NCBI GenBank assembly: GCA_003482905.1
Contig: DMXM01000036.1
Coordinates: 81,339-145,338 of the forward strand
Direction: 5' to 3'
Origin: Elusimicrobiota bacterium
GTDB lineage: Bacteria > Elusimicrobiota > Elusimicrobia > Elusimicrobiales > UBA9959
DNA length: 64,000 nucleotides
Shown: piece by piece, positions 34,966 through 42,747 of the stretch
Numbering within the stretch: the first letter of the stretch is position 1
Layout: the number at the start of each line of letters is the position of its first letter
Made by a program: the position numbers and the translations under genes
Notes under the pieces: generated by a model
Databases searched by the model: none
What the model saw: only the letters and a program-made list of their open reading frames with translations
What the model was told of the DNA's origin: nothing

Positions 34966-35376
34966 TCAGAAATTATCCGAAGAGCGCCGGGACTGCTTTA
35001 TGTCGCCCCGGCGCTTTTTGCCTTCTAGGCGGCGTTGCTTCGACCCGTAGGAGGGCTTTGTGGCGCGCCTGCGTTTGGGCGGGCGGGCGGCGCGGAGCAG
35101 CAGTTCCTTAAGGCGGGCCCTGGCGGCCTGGCGGTTCTGTTCCTGGGTGCGGTACTCGCTGGCTATGATGATTATGTCGCCGTCCGCGGTCAGTTTCGAG
35201 CCCGCCAGGGCTTTGAGCCGTTCGCTTACGGCATAAGGCAGCCCGGCCGCGTGCGGAAAAAAGCGCAACTGCACGGTGGTGGCCACCTTGTTGACGTTCT
35301 GTCCGCCGTGCCCTCCGCTCCTGACGAATTTCTCCTCGTACGAGCCGGGGGGCAGGAAAAAATCCCGTTCTTCCAT
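34966..35376 (-). CDS. arfB: ribosome-rescue peptidyl-tRNA hydrolase ArfB (YaeJ)
   Basis: Releases peptides from ribosomes stalled on truncated mRNA. The GGQ motif lies in RSGGHGGQNVNKVATTVQLR near the N-terminus, with the RF-like fold that follows (ASEYRTQEQNRQAARARL), and a basic C-terminal tail (KRRRATKPSYGSKQRRLEGK) that enters the mRNA channel. At 136 aa it lacks codon-recognition domains, which separates it from RF1 and RF2. It is convergent with the GH84 gene, and its 3' coding end contains the terminator of that gene. Confidence 0.92.
   Translation of the reverse strand: MEERDFFLPPGSYEEKFVRSGGHGGQNVNKVATTVQLRFFPHAAGLPYAVSERLKALAGSKLTADGDIIIIASEYRTQEQNRQAARARLKELLLRAARPPKRRRATKPSYGSKQRRLEGKKRRGDIKQSRRSSDNF
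34983..35019 (+). terminator. intrinsic terminator of GH84 gene inside arfB coding end
   Basis: AGCGCCGGG (34983-34991) pairs with CCCGGCGCT (35007-35015), followed by TTTT to 35019. It works on the plus strand for the BMC/GH84 transcript. The sequence also encodes the basic tail of ArfB on the minus strand, so it has a double role. Confidence 0.75.
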
Positions 35377-35436
35377 GCGTTAATGTTATCAATACATGAG
35401 CTGGCGCCGCAACAGGGGATATGCTTACACGGCAGC

Positions 35437-35463
35437 AAAAAGCCCCGGCTTGGCCGGGGCTTC
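35437..35463 (-). terminator. intrinsic terminator of the minus-strand gene at 35483-36085
   Basis: AGCCCCGGC (35441-35449) and GCCGGGGCT (35453-35461) pair around TTG. The A-run at 35437-35441 becomes a U-tract on the minus strand, so it ends the transcript arriving from 36085. Confidence 0.85.
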
Positions 35464-35482
35464 TATATAAGGAAGGGGAGTA

Positions 35483-36085
35483 TTATTTCGTTGCGCCGTA
35501 GGTGTAGGCGGGTTTCTCGCCGGAGCGGTCTACTATGGACCAGTAGGGGGCACCCTCCAGGCGCAGGAAGAATATCCAATTGCTTTCCACCATTTCGCCG
35601 TTCATCGGCTGGTTATGTTTATAAGGGCGCACTATGGAGAGCTGGGTGGCCGGGGTGTTAAGGAGGGCCATCATTTTCTGCCGGGCCTTCTTGAGTTCGG
35701 ACTTGGAGGGATTGGTTACTACGCCCATTGTGCCCAGGACCTTTGCCAGCGGGCCGGCGGGGTTATTGTGGTTTTCCAGCAGATCGGTCAGGGCCAGGCG
35801 CAGGGCGTGTTCGAAGCAGAAAGCGTTGTTGTAGTCCCTGTCCTGGCGCATGACCTCGGCTTCCGGGATATCCATACTGATGGCGGTTATGGCGAATTCC
35901 TTTATCAGGAGCTCTTCGGCTCCGGAATAATTGCCGCCGTCCCTGGGGGCGGAGCCGGCCGGGGCGGCAATGGCGGGGATCTCAATGGCCGCAAATTTAG
36001 CGGTGGTTACTTCGGTGGCCCAGTTCTCCGCGCAGGCGGGTACCGCGAACAGCGCTGTAATTAATATGGCGGCTGACAGTTTCAT
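35483..36085 (-). CDS. secreted protein of unknown function
   Basis: A 200-aa product with a signal peptide (MKLSAAILITALFAVPACAENW, probable cleavage after ACA). The Cys at the cleavage region (VPAC) could make a lipobox-like site, but the sequence does not fit well. The mature part has a helical middle (FCFEHALRLALTDLLENH) and a C-terminal beta region (NWIFFLRLEGAPYWSIVDRS). No family is recognised. It is a single gene, divergent from the heat-shock operon and ended by its own terminator. Confidence 0.7.
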   Translation of the reverse strand: MKLSAAILITALFAVPACAENWATEVTTAKFAAIEIPAIAAPAGSAPRDGGNYSGAEELLIKEFAITAISMDIPEAEVMRQDRDYNNAFCFEHALRLALTDLLENHNNPAGPLAKVLGTMGVVTNPSKSELKKARQKMMALLNTPATQLSIVRPYKHNQPMNGEMVESNWIFFLRLEGAPYWSIVDRSGEKPAYTYGATK

Positions 36086-36180
36086 CTGTGCTATCCTCCG
36101 AAAAAGTTATTTCCTAACCCGGATATAGTCTAACAAAGTCGCGTAGGCCAGCGCTTTGACAGCGGTCAGGTTCTCATTGT

Positions 36181-36209
36181 TTGACAATTATAAGTCCAAG
36201 GTGTATAAT
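36181..36209 (+). promoter_or_regulatory. consensus sigma-70 promoter of the hrcA operon
   Basis: TTGACA (36181-36186), exactly 17 nt, TATAAT (36204-36209): both boxes match the housekeeping consensus fully. Start of transcription is expected near 36216. Such a strong promoter fits an operon held down by HrcA. Confidence 0.92.
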
Positions 36210-36213
36210 ATTT

Positions 36214-36240
36214 CTGGCAGACAAGGTATATGAGTGCTAA
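36214..36240 (+). promoter_or_regulatory. CIRCE operator, one arm degenerate
   Basis: The right arm GAGTGCTAA (36232-36240) is perfect. Exactly 9 nt upstream the left arm is CTGGCAGAC (36214-36222), only 5 of 9 matches to TTAGCACTC. It overlaps the predicted transcription start and lies upstream of hrcA, the standard place for HrcA autorepression. Confidence 0.75.
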
Positions 36241-36267
36241 TTAAAAAAGCGGAGACCGATCCAGACC

Positions 36268-37377
36268 ATGCGTGTTCTTAAACCAGAAGTGGCGCAGGAC
36301 AGGAAAGAAAAGATCCTTAGCTGGGTGGTCTACAACTATGTCAGCACCGGGCGTCCCGTCAGCTCCGAGCTTATAGCCGAGGAAGGCCGGTTCAACGTTT
36401 CCAGCGCCACCATAAGGAATATATTGAAGGAGTTGGAGGAGAGCGGCTATCTCTACCAGGCGCACACCTCCGGCGGGCGTATCCCTTCGGATAAAGGCTA
36501 CCGCGTCTACGTGGACAATGTGCTGGGCATGCAGCGCCTGGCCGCCACTGAGAAAGACCGGCTGGAGCGCGACTATGACCGCCGCGTGGAGCAGCTTGAC
36601 GGTTTCCTGAAGCACACCTCTAAAATGCTGGCCGACATGTCCAAGTGGGCCGGCTTCGTGATGAGCGCGGATACGGACCTGGACAGCGTAAAGCGCCTGG
36701 ACCTGCTGAGCGTGGGTCCCAAGAGCGTGTTATCCGTCATGTTCGCGCACTCCGGCCTTATAAAGCACGCGGCCTTCACGCTGGAGCACAGCGCGGACAA
36801 GAACGCCGTAAAGTCCCTTTCTACCCGCCTCAATAAGCGCCTGAAGGACATGCCGATCTCCGACCTGCCCCAGGTTATCTGGAAAGAATTCCTTCTGAAG
36901 GAAAAAGACAAAGGGCTTGAAGAGCTGCTGAAGAAATTAGTGGAATACTTCAGGGGGCTTTCCAAGAGCGAAGACGCGCTTTACCTGGAAGGGTTGAGCC
37001 GCATTTATTCCAACCTCGAGGACGGGAACGTGGAGGATCTGCGCAATATCGCCCGCCTGCTCGAGGAAAAAGACCGCTTTTCCGGCCTGCTGAGGGAGCG
37101 CCTGCGCGACTGTTCCCGCAAAACCAAGGCCCTGGCCGTTCCCGGCAAGCGGCATATCGTGGACGTGACGATAGGGTCCGAGAACAGCGTGAAAGAATTC
37201 AGGAATTTCAGCCTGGTTTCCAGTTCCTACTGCATGAACGACAAGGCCGTGGGGCTTGTGGGAATTCTGGGCTACAAGCGTATGGAGTACCCCCGCATGA
37301 TCTCCCTGGTGGACACTGTAAGTTCCATGATGGAGGATATGCTGGGCGAGTGGGAAAAAATAGACTTTGAAGAATAA
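36268..37377 (+). CDS. hrcA: heat-inducible transcription repressor HrcA
   Basis: Repressor that binds CIRCE and is stabilised by GroEL in model bacteria. The 369-aa product has the N-terminal winged helix with SSATIRNILKELEESGYLYQ and HTSGGRIPSDKGYRVYVD, a GAF-like middle, and the C-terminal NSVKEFRNFSLVSSSYCMND. The start at 36268 is an ATG with a GGAG 13 nt upstream, so initiation is not textbook. It leads grpE, dnaK, dnaJ and rsmE, the common HrcA gene order. Confidence 0.95.
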   Translation: MRVLKPEVAQDRKEKILSWVVYNYVSTGRPVSSELIAEEGRFNVSSATIRNILKELEESGYLYQAHTSGGRIPSDKGYRVYVDNVLGMQRLAATEKDRLERDYDRRVEQLDGFLKHTSKMLADMSKWAGFVMSADTDLDSVKRLDLLSVGPKSVLSVMFAHSGLIKHAAFTLEHSADKNAVKSLSTRLNKRLKDMPISDLPQVIWKEFLLKEKDKGLEELLKKLVEYFRGLSKSEDALYLEGLSRIYSNLEDGNVEDLRNIARLLEEKDRFSGLLRERLRDCSRKTKALAVPGKRHIVDVTIGSENSVKEFRNFSLVSSSYCMNDKAVGLVGILGYKRMEYPRMISLVDTVSSMMEDMLGEWEKIDFEE

Positions 37378-37382
37378 GGCAT

Positions 37383-37997
37383 ATGAAAGACAATAAGGCC
37401 GAAGAAAAAAAGATAAAGGCTAAAGCCGAGGACCTCGGCTGCCTGTGCGGGGACGAAGCCAGGGCCGTCGAGGCCGCCGCCGCGGAGCTGGACAAGCAGA
37501 AGGCGCAGTCGGCGGACTATTATAACCAGCTGCTGCGCCTGCAGGCCGATTTTGAGAATTACCGCAAGCGCGTGGAGAAGGAAAAACCCGAGCTCATCAA
37601 GTGGGGCAAGGCCGAGATCCTGCTGCGGCTGCTGCCGCTCTACGACATGCTGCTGTCCGCCCACCTGCACGTCAACAACGCCCAGGGCGCCGGCGGCAAC
37701 GAGGAGGTCCTCAAGGGCCTCGATATGATATTCAAGGAATTCTCCAAGGTGTTCGACGCCGAGGGGCTGCGCCAGATGGAGCCGGTCGGCAAGCCCTACG
37801 ACCCGATGGCTTCCGAAATACTGGGCGTGGTGGACGGTACGGACGAGAACGACGGCTTTGTGGTGGAAGAGCTGCAGAGAGGTTTCTATTACGGGGAAAA
37901 GATCCTGCGTCCGGCCCGCGTGAAGATAGCCAGGAAAAAAACGGCCGAGCCGCCTCCCGTAGAGGGAAAACCGGCGGCCGAAGAGGGCGGGAAGTAA
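37383..37997 (+). CDS. grpE: nucleotide exchange factor GrpE
   Basis: Homodimeric cochaperone that releases ADP from DnaK. The 204-aa protein has the long coiled-coil N-terminal helix, followed by LLRLQADFENYRKRVEKEK, the helix bundle and the C-terminal beta wing (PYDPMASEILGVVD, VVEELQRGFYYGEKILRPARVKIA split over the end). It starts 5 nt after hrcA. The tail is charged and Pro-rich. Cysteines near the N-terminus (GCLCGDEA) are unusual but of unknown importance. Confidence 0.95.
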   Translation: MKDNKAEEKKIKAKAEDLGCLCGDEARAVEAAAAELDKQKAQSADYYNQLLRLQADFENYRKRVEKEKPELIKWGKAEILLRLLPLYDMLLSAHLHVNNAQGAGGNEEVLKGLDMIFKEFSKVFDAEGLRQMEPVGKPYDPMASEILGVVDGTDENDGFVVEELQRGFYYGEKILRPARVKIARKKTAEPPPVEGKPAAEEGGK

Positions 37998-38054
37998 CGT
38001 TCTGATCTTGCGGCGCGAAGCGGAATTTATCTAATTATAGTGGAGGATATTAAA

Positions 38055-39920
38055 ATGGCAAAAATAATAGGCATAGACCTCGGAACTTCTAACACGGCGG
38101 CGGCGGTGATGGAGGGCGGTAAAGTCACCATCATCCCCTCGGCCGAAGGCACCAGCCTCGGCGGTAAGGCGTTCCCGTCCTACGTGGCTTTCGCCAAAGA
38201 CGGCCAGATGCTGGTGGGCGAGCCCGCCCGCAGGCAGGCCGTGGCCAACCCGGAAGGCACCGTTTCCGCCTTCAAGCGGAAAATGGGTACCGACCACAAG
38301 TACCAGATCTCGGGCAAGGAATTCACGCCCCCGCAGCTGGCCGCTTTCCTGCTTCAGAAAGTGAAGCGCGACGCCGAGGCCTTCTTGGGCGAGAAAGTTG
38401 AGAAAGCCGTCATAACCGTGCCGGCCTACTTCAACGACAACCAGCGCCAGGCCACCAAGGACGCGGGCACCATAGCCGGCCTTGAAGTGGTGCGCCTGGT
38501 CAACGAGCCCACCGCCGCGGCCCTCGCCTACGGCATAGACAAGGAAGGCCGCGACCAGAAGATCATGGTGTTCGACCTGGGCGGCGGCACCCTGGACGTC
38601 ACCATCATGGAGCTGGGCAAAGAAGGCACCTTCGACGTGATCTCCACCTCCGGCGACACGCAGCTTGGCGGCACCGACATGGACAAAGCCCTGGTGGATT
38701 TCATCGCCGGCGAGTTCCGCAAGGACACCGGCATAGACCTCACCAAGGACCCCACATCCACGCAGCGCATAAAGGAAGCCGCGGAAAAGGCCAAGATTGA
38801 GCTCTCCACCACGATGGAAACCGAGATTAACCTCCCGTTCATCTCCGCCGACGCCACCGGGCCCAAGCACATGGCGCTTAAACTCGGCCGCGCGCGCCTG
38901 GAATCCCTTGTGGAAGGCATAGTGAAGCGCTGCCAGAAGTCCATAGACACCGCTCTGGCCGACGCCAAGCTTAAGACCTCGGACATCAGCCGCATCATCC
39001 TCGTCGGCGGCCCTACGCGCATGCCGATAGTGCAGAAGTTTATAGAGGACTTCGTCGGCAAGAAGATAGAGCACGGCGTTGACCCCATGGAATGCGTGGC
39101 TTCCGGCGCCGCCGTGCAGGCGGCCGTGCTGACCGGCGACGTAAAAGACGTGCTGTTGCTGGATGTCACCCCGCTGTCTTTGGGCATCGAGACCCTGGGC
39201 TCCGTGATGACCAGGCTCATAGACAAGAACACCACCATACCGGCCAAGAAGTCGCAGGTGTTCTCCACCGCGGCGGATAACCAGCCCGCGGTCACCATCC
39301 ACGTGCTCCAGGGTGAGCGCGCCATGGCCGGCGACAACGTGTCGCTAGGGAAGTTCGACCTTGACGGCATTCCCCCGGCTCCCCGCGGTACGCCCCAGAT
39401 AGAAGTGGCCTTCGATATCGACGCCAACGGCATACTGCAGGTGCACGCCAAGGACCTCGGTACCGGCAAGGCGCAGCATATCACCATCAGCGCGCCCAAC
39501 AAGCTGTCCAAGGACGACATAGACAAATTCGTCAAGCAGGCGGAGCAGTTCGCCGACGCGGACAAGAAATACAAGGAAAAGGTGGAGACCAAGAACGAGG
39601 CCGACACCGTACTGTATACCACGGAGAAGGCGCTGAAAGAGCACGGGGACAAGATCTCCCAGGACGAGCGCCTGGCCGTGGACCGCGCCATCAACGAGAT
39701 GAAGGACGCCCTGAAAGGCGACGACATGGAGAAGATCAAAAAGACCAAGGAAGAGCTTATTAGCGTCTCCCAGAAACTCGGCGAGGCGGTTTATAAAGCC
39801 GCCCAGGCCAAGGCCAACCCCAACGCCGGAGCGGGCGCGGCCCCCGAAGGCGCCAAAGCGTCCGCGGGCGGCAAGGACGACGTAGTGGACGCCGAAGTCG
39901 TAGACGAGAAAAAGAAATAA
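38055..39920 (+). CDS. dnaK: Hsp70 chaperone DnaK
   Basis: ATP-driven protein-folding chaperone. The 621-aa product shows phosphate-1 motif [74 protein letters not shown], and substrate domain [18 protein letters not shown]. The C-terminal tail is Ala/Gly-rich and ends in [14 protein letters not shown], close to the EEVD-like ends of bacterial DnaK. The ATG at 38055 follows GGAGG by 8 nt; an earlier in-frame ATG at 38040 is rejected. It is in the HrcA operon. Confidence 0.98.
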   Translation: MAKIIGIDLGTSNTAAAVMEGGKVTIIPSAEGTSLGGKAFPSYVAFAKDGQMLVGEPARRQAVANPEGTVSAFKRKMGTDHKYQISGKEFTPPQLAAFLLQKVKRDAEAFLGEKVEKAVITVPAYFNDNQRQATKDAGTIAGLEVVRLVNEPTAAALAYGIDKEGRDQKIMVFDLGGGTLDVTIMELGKEGTFDVISTSGDTQLGGTDMDKALVDFIAGEFRKDTGIDLTKDPTSTQRIKEAAEKAKIELSTTMETEINLPFISADATGPKHMALKLGRARLESLVEGIVKRCQKSIDTALADAKLKTSDISRIILVGGPTRMPIVQKFIEDFVGKKIEHGVDPMECVASGAAVQAAVLTGDVKDVLLLDVTPLSLGIETLGSVMTRLIDKNTTIPAKKSQVFSTAADNQPAVTIHVLQGERAMAGDNVSLGKFDLDGIPPAPRGTPQIEVAFDIDANGILQVHAKDLGTGKAQHITISAPNKLSKDDIDKFVKQAEQFADADKKYKEKVETKNEADTVLYTTEKALKEHGDKISQDERLAVDRAINEMKDALKGDDMEKIKKTKEELISVSQKLGEAVYKAAQAKANPNAGAGAAPEGAKASAGGKDDVVDAEVVDEKKK

Positions 39921-40009
39921 CGAAGTTCCAGCTGGCGTGGGGCGTTAGGGCGTTGAGGCTTATAAAAAGCTAAAATTCTCTTACGCTCCGCGCTATTTAG
40001 TAAATATTT

Positions 40010-41140
40010 ATGGCCTCAAACGATTATTACCGCACCCTGGGCGTTGCCCGCAACGCCAGCCCCGACGAGATCAAGACGGCTTACAGAAAGCTGGCGATGA
40101 AACACCACCCGGACCGCAACCCTGGCAACAACGACTCCGAGTCCGCCTTCAAGGAAATAAACGAGGCCTACGAAGTGCTCTCCGCCCCGGAAAAGCGCCA
40201 GATCTACGACCAGTACGGCGCCGAAGGCCTTAAGGCCGGCGCCGGCGGCGGCCGCGGAGGCTTCGGCGGCTTCCAGGGCGCGGACCTCGGGGATATGTTC
40301 GGGGACCTGTTCGAGAATCTGTTCACCCAGGGCCAGGGCGGCGGCCGCGGCCGGCCCAGGTCGCGGCGCGGCGCTGACCTAAAATACGAGGCCGAAATAA
40401 CGCTGGAAGAGGCTTTCTCCGGCGTAAAGGTCCCGGTTAATTTCGAGCGCACCGAGGTCTGCCAGGAGTGCGCCGGCACCGGCGCGCGCGGCAAGACCGG
40501 CATAAAGAAGTGTCCCACCTGTCACGGCGCCGGCCGCGTGCAGTACTCACAGGGATTTTTCTCTTTCAGCCAGGCCTGTCCGGACTGCGGCGGCCAGGGC
40601 GAGGTTATATCCAGCCCGTGCAAGGTCTGCGGCGGCGCCGGCCGCCAGAAGAAGAGCGCCTCCATCAACGTTAAGATCCCCGCCGGTGTGGAAGAGGGCG
40701 CGGTGCTGCGTGTTTCCGGCGGCGGCGACGCGGGCATGAAGGGCGGGGACTCCGGGGACCTTTATATACAGGTGCGGCTTAAGCATCACGCGCATTTCGA
40801 GCGGCAGGGCCGCGACCTTATATACGAGGCCGCCGTGGCCGTCTGGCAGGCGGCCCTTGGCGGCGAAGTGGAAGTGCCTGTGATAGAGGGCGGCCGCGTT
40901 AAGATACGCATCCCCCAGGGCACCCAGCACGGCAAAGTGTTCCGCGTGCACGACCAGGGCATGCCCGGTCCCGGCGGCAGGCCCCGCGGCGACCTGATGG
41001 TGAAGGTGAAGCTGGAAGTGCCGCACAACCTTAGTCCGCGCCAGCGCGAACTTTTCGAGGAGCTTTCGAATATCGCCGGCCACAAACCGCCGGAGCCGGA
41101 AGGGACGGATAAGAGTTTTTTTAAGAAGATATTAGGCTAG
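40010..41140 (+). CDS. dnaJ: chaperone DnaJ (Hsp40)
   Basis: DnaK cochaperone. The J domain has HPD in [10 protein letters not shown], a Gly/Phe-rich linker ([20 protein letters not shown]), four CxxCxGxG zinc motifs ([32 protein letters not shown]) and the two C-terminal beta-sandwich domains. At 376 aa it is full length. The 89-bp gap after dnaK is AT-rich, and no Shine-Dalgarno sequence precedes the ATG at 40010, so initiation may depend on an unstructured leader. Confidence 0.97.
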   Translation: MASNDYYRTLGVARNASPDEIKTAYRKLAMKHHPDRNPGNNDSESAFKEINEAYEVLSAPEKRQIYDQYGAEGLKAGAGGGRGGFGGFQGADLGDMFGDLFENLFTQGQGGGRGRPRSRRGADLKYEAEITLEEAFSGVKVPVNFERTEVCQECAGTGARGKTGIKKCPTCHGAGRVQYSQGFFSFSQACPDCGGQGEVISSPCKVCGGAGRQKKSASINVKIPAGVEEGAVLRVSGGGDAGMKGGDSGDLYIQVRLKHHAHFERQGRDLIYEAAVAVWQAALGGEVEVPVIEGGRVKIRIPQGTQHGKVFRVHDQGMPGPGGRPRGDLMVKVKLEVPHNLSPRQRELFEELSNIAGHKPPEPEGTDKSFFKKILG

Positions 41141-41149
41141 AGTCCCGAT

Positions 41150-41860
41150 ATGCCGCAATACTATATCCCCGCAGAGAACATGCGCGGCGGCGAGTTCTTC
41201 GCCGGGCCCGACGAGTCCGCCCATATAGCGCGCGCGGCCCGCGCCCGCATAGGCGACGAGATCGAGATCTTCGACGGGAAGGGCGGCCGCCACAGCGCGG
41301 TGATAAAGTCCGTGACTGGGGACGCCGTGACCGGGACGGTGAAAGCGGCGCTGCCGAGCCCTGAGTATAAGACTAAAATTACGCTTTGTTTCGCGGTGGT
41401 GGCCAGACCGGCGCTGGAGGAGATCCTTACGCACTGTACGGAGGCCGGGGTGGACGCGTTCCAGCCTGTTATGGCTTCAAGGGTGCAGTTCGACCTGTTC
41501 AGCGACTGGGAGCGCAGGACCGGCCGGCTGAACCAGGTGGTGCTGGCCGCGGCCAAGCAGTGCGGTAGAGGGCTGCTGCCGCTGGTGCGCAAGCCCGAGA
41601 AGCTCGACGATCTGCTGCTAACCGGCGGGCCGGCCGTGTTCGCCGCGGCGGACGGGCTTATGCCGGACGAGGCGGCTAAAGCCGTGGCCGGGAAGACGGA
41701 CCTGAATGTTTTTGTCGGCCCTGAGGGCGGCTTTACCAAGGGGGAGATAGAATTCGCGCGCGGAAAGGGCGCGGTGTTCATGAACCTCGGTCTGTACACG
41801 CTCAGGGCGGAGTCGGCCTGTCTGGCCGCCGCTTCGGCCCTGCTTACCCGTCTGGGGTAA
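41150..41860 (+). CDS. rsmE: 16S rRNA (uracil-1498-N3)-methyltransferase RsmE
   Basis: SPOUT-class methyltransferase that modifies U1498 of 16S rRNA. The 236-aa product has an N-terminal PUA-like part (IARAARARIGDEIEIFDGKGG) and the knotted C-terminal domain with FVGPEGGFTKGEIEFARGKG and NLGLYTLRAESACLAAASAL. It begins 9 nt after dnaJ, the usual neighbour of RsmE, and appears to close the heat-shock operon. Confidence 0.95.
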   Translation: MPQYYIPAENMRGGEFFAGPDESAHIARAARARIGDEIEIFDGKGGRHSAVIKSVTGDAVTGTVKAALPSPEYKTKITLCFAVVARPALEEILTHCTEAGVDAFQPVMASRVQFDLFSDWERRTGRLNQVVLAAAKQCGRGLLPLVRKPEKLDDLLLTGGPAVFAAADGLMPDEAAKAVAGKTDLNVFVGPEGGFTKGEIEFARGKGAVFMNLGLYTLRAESACLAAASALLTRLG

Positions 41861-41925
41861 AGCTTGCTATCCGGCCGGAGCATTTGATAGAAGATAGGTG
41901 GGGATTTTAAAGGCAGACTGCAACT

Positions 41926-42234
41926 ATGATCGATCTTAAACCGATTTTCCTCAGGAAAGTTAAAAATATTCTGGCCGGTAACGTGCCCGAATATGATGTT
42001 ATGGTCTACGGCTCGCGCGCCGACGGTACGGCCAAGAAATATTCTTATCTGGATATCGCGGTGATGTCGGATAAACCGCTGGTGGCGACCAGGTTGGAGA
42101 AGCTTTCTTCGGAATTTACCGCGGCGGGTTTCCCTTTCCGCGTTGAAACTATCTGCTGGGCCGCCACCGGCCCCGGCTTCCGCAAAGAGATAAAGAAGAC
42201 CGGCGTTCTGATACAGAACTCGCCTAAAAAATAG
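41926..42234 (+). CDS. MNT-like nucleotidyltransferase-fold protein, tandem copy 1
   Basis: A 102-aa protein with a minimal nucleotidyltransferase-type motif: VMVYGSRADGTAKKYSYLDIAVMSD. In active MNT enzymes this reads GSRARG...SDxDL; here the first Asp is Tyr (SYLD), so only one of the two metal-binding Asp residues remains. The rest is short and ends in KKTGVLIQNSPKK. A very similar copy follows 7 nt later (about 82 percent identical by eye). No HEPN partner gene is adjacent, so a toxin-antitoxin role is not supported. Confidence 0.65.
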   Translation: MIDLKPIFLRKVKNILAGNVPEYDVMVYGSRADGTAKKYSYLDIAVMSDKPLVATRLEKLSSEFTAAGFPFRVETICWAATGPGFRKEIKKTGVLIQNSPKK

Positions 42235-42241
42235 TCGACTT

Positions 42242-42550
42242 ATGATAGACCTGAAGCCGATCTTTCTGAAAAAAGTGAAGGCTATACTCGCGTCCAATGT
42301 GCCGGAGTTCGACGTGATGGTCTACGGCCACAGGGCCGAAGGCGCGGCCAAGAAATATTCCTACCTGGACCTGGCCGTGATGTCGGATAAACCGCTCCCC
42401 GCCGCGCGCATGGAAAAGCTCGAGGCCGTCTTCAAGGCCGCGGCTTTCCCTTTCCGCGTTGAAGTAATCTGCTGGGCCGCCACCGGCCCCGGCTTCCGCA
42501 AAGAAATAAAAAAAACCGGCGTCCTCATCCAAACCTCCCCGAAGAAATAA
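42242..42550 (+). CDS. MNT-like nucleotidyltransferase-fold protein, tandem copy 2
   Basis: A 102-aa near-duplicate of the preceding protein, differing at about 18 positions. The motif reads VMVYGHRAEGAAKKYSYLDLAVMSD: the Ser of GSR has become His, so the nucleotide-binding loop is further degraded. The strong conservation elsewhere, including FRVE.ICWAATGPGFRKEIKK, argues that the fold is still under selection. Repeat copy 3 begins 27 nt after its stop. Confidence 0.65.
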   Translation: MIDLKPIFLKKVKAILASNVPEFDVMVYGHRAEGAAKKYSYLDLAVMSDKPLPAARMEKLEAVFKAAAFPFRVEVICWAATGPGFRKEIKKTGVLIQTSPKK

Positions 42551-42577
42551 TTAAGCCCGCGTCCGCTCAATGGGTTC

Positions 42578-42710
42578 GGGGCGCCAAGGGGGCCGGAACG
42601 CAAAACCGGCGTCGCGCACACCGTGCGCGCGCCTGCCCGCCTCAGCCCTCGCGCTTATGCAAGCTCGGGCTTCCGGCAGGCTTTTGCTAACCCGGCCCCC
42701 TCGTCGCCCC
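42578..42710 (+). repeat. dispersed intergenic inverted-repeat element, copy 3
   Basis: Outer arms: GGGGCG (42578-42583) with CGCCCC (42705-42710), a 4x4 internal loop, then GGGGGCCGG (42588-42596) with CCGGCCCCC (42692-42700), all paired. The 96-nt core (42596-42691) matches copy 1 with about two differences. Core structure: CGCGCAC/GTGCGCG hairpin, CCTGCC/GGCAGG arm, and GCAAAA/TTTTGC closing pair. It lies between the second nucleotidyltransferase-like gene and mtaB in forward orientation. No gene is supported in this 197-bp gap. Confidence 0.88.
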
Positions 42711-42747
42711 TCCGGCACAACCCGCCGGCCTCCTTAAATTGTAAAAT

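Noticed and set aside
41926..42550. MNT-HEPN toxin-antitoxin system.
   Set aside because: No HEPN gene is adjacent, and both copies have degenerate catalytic motifs.
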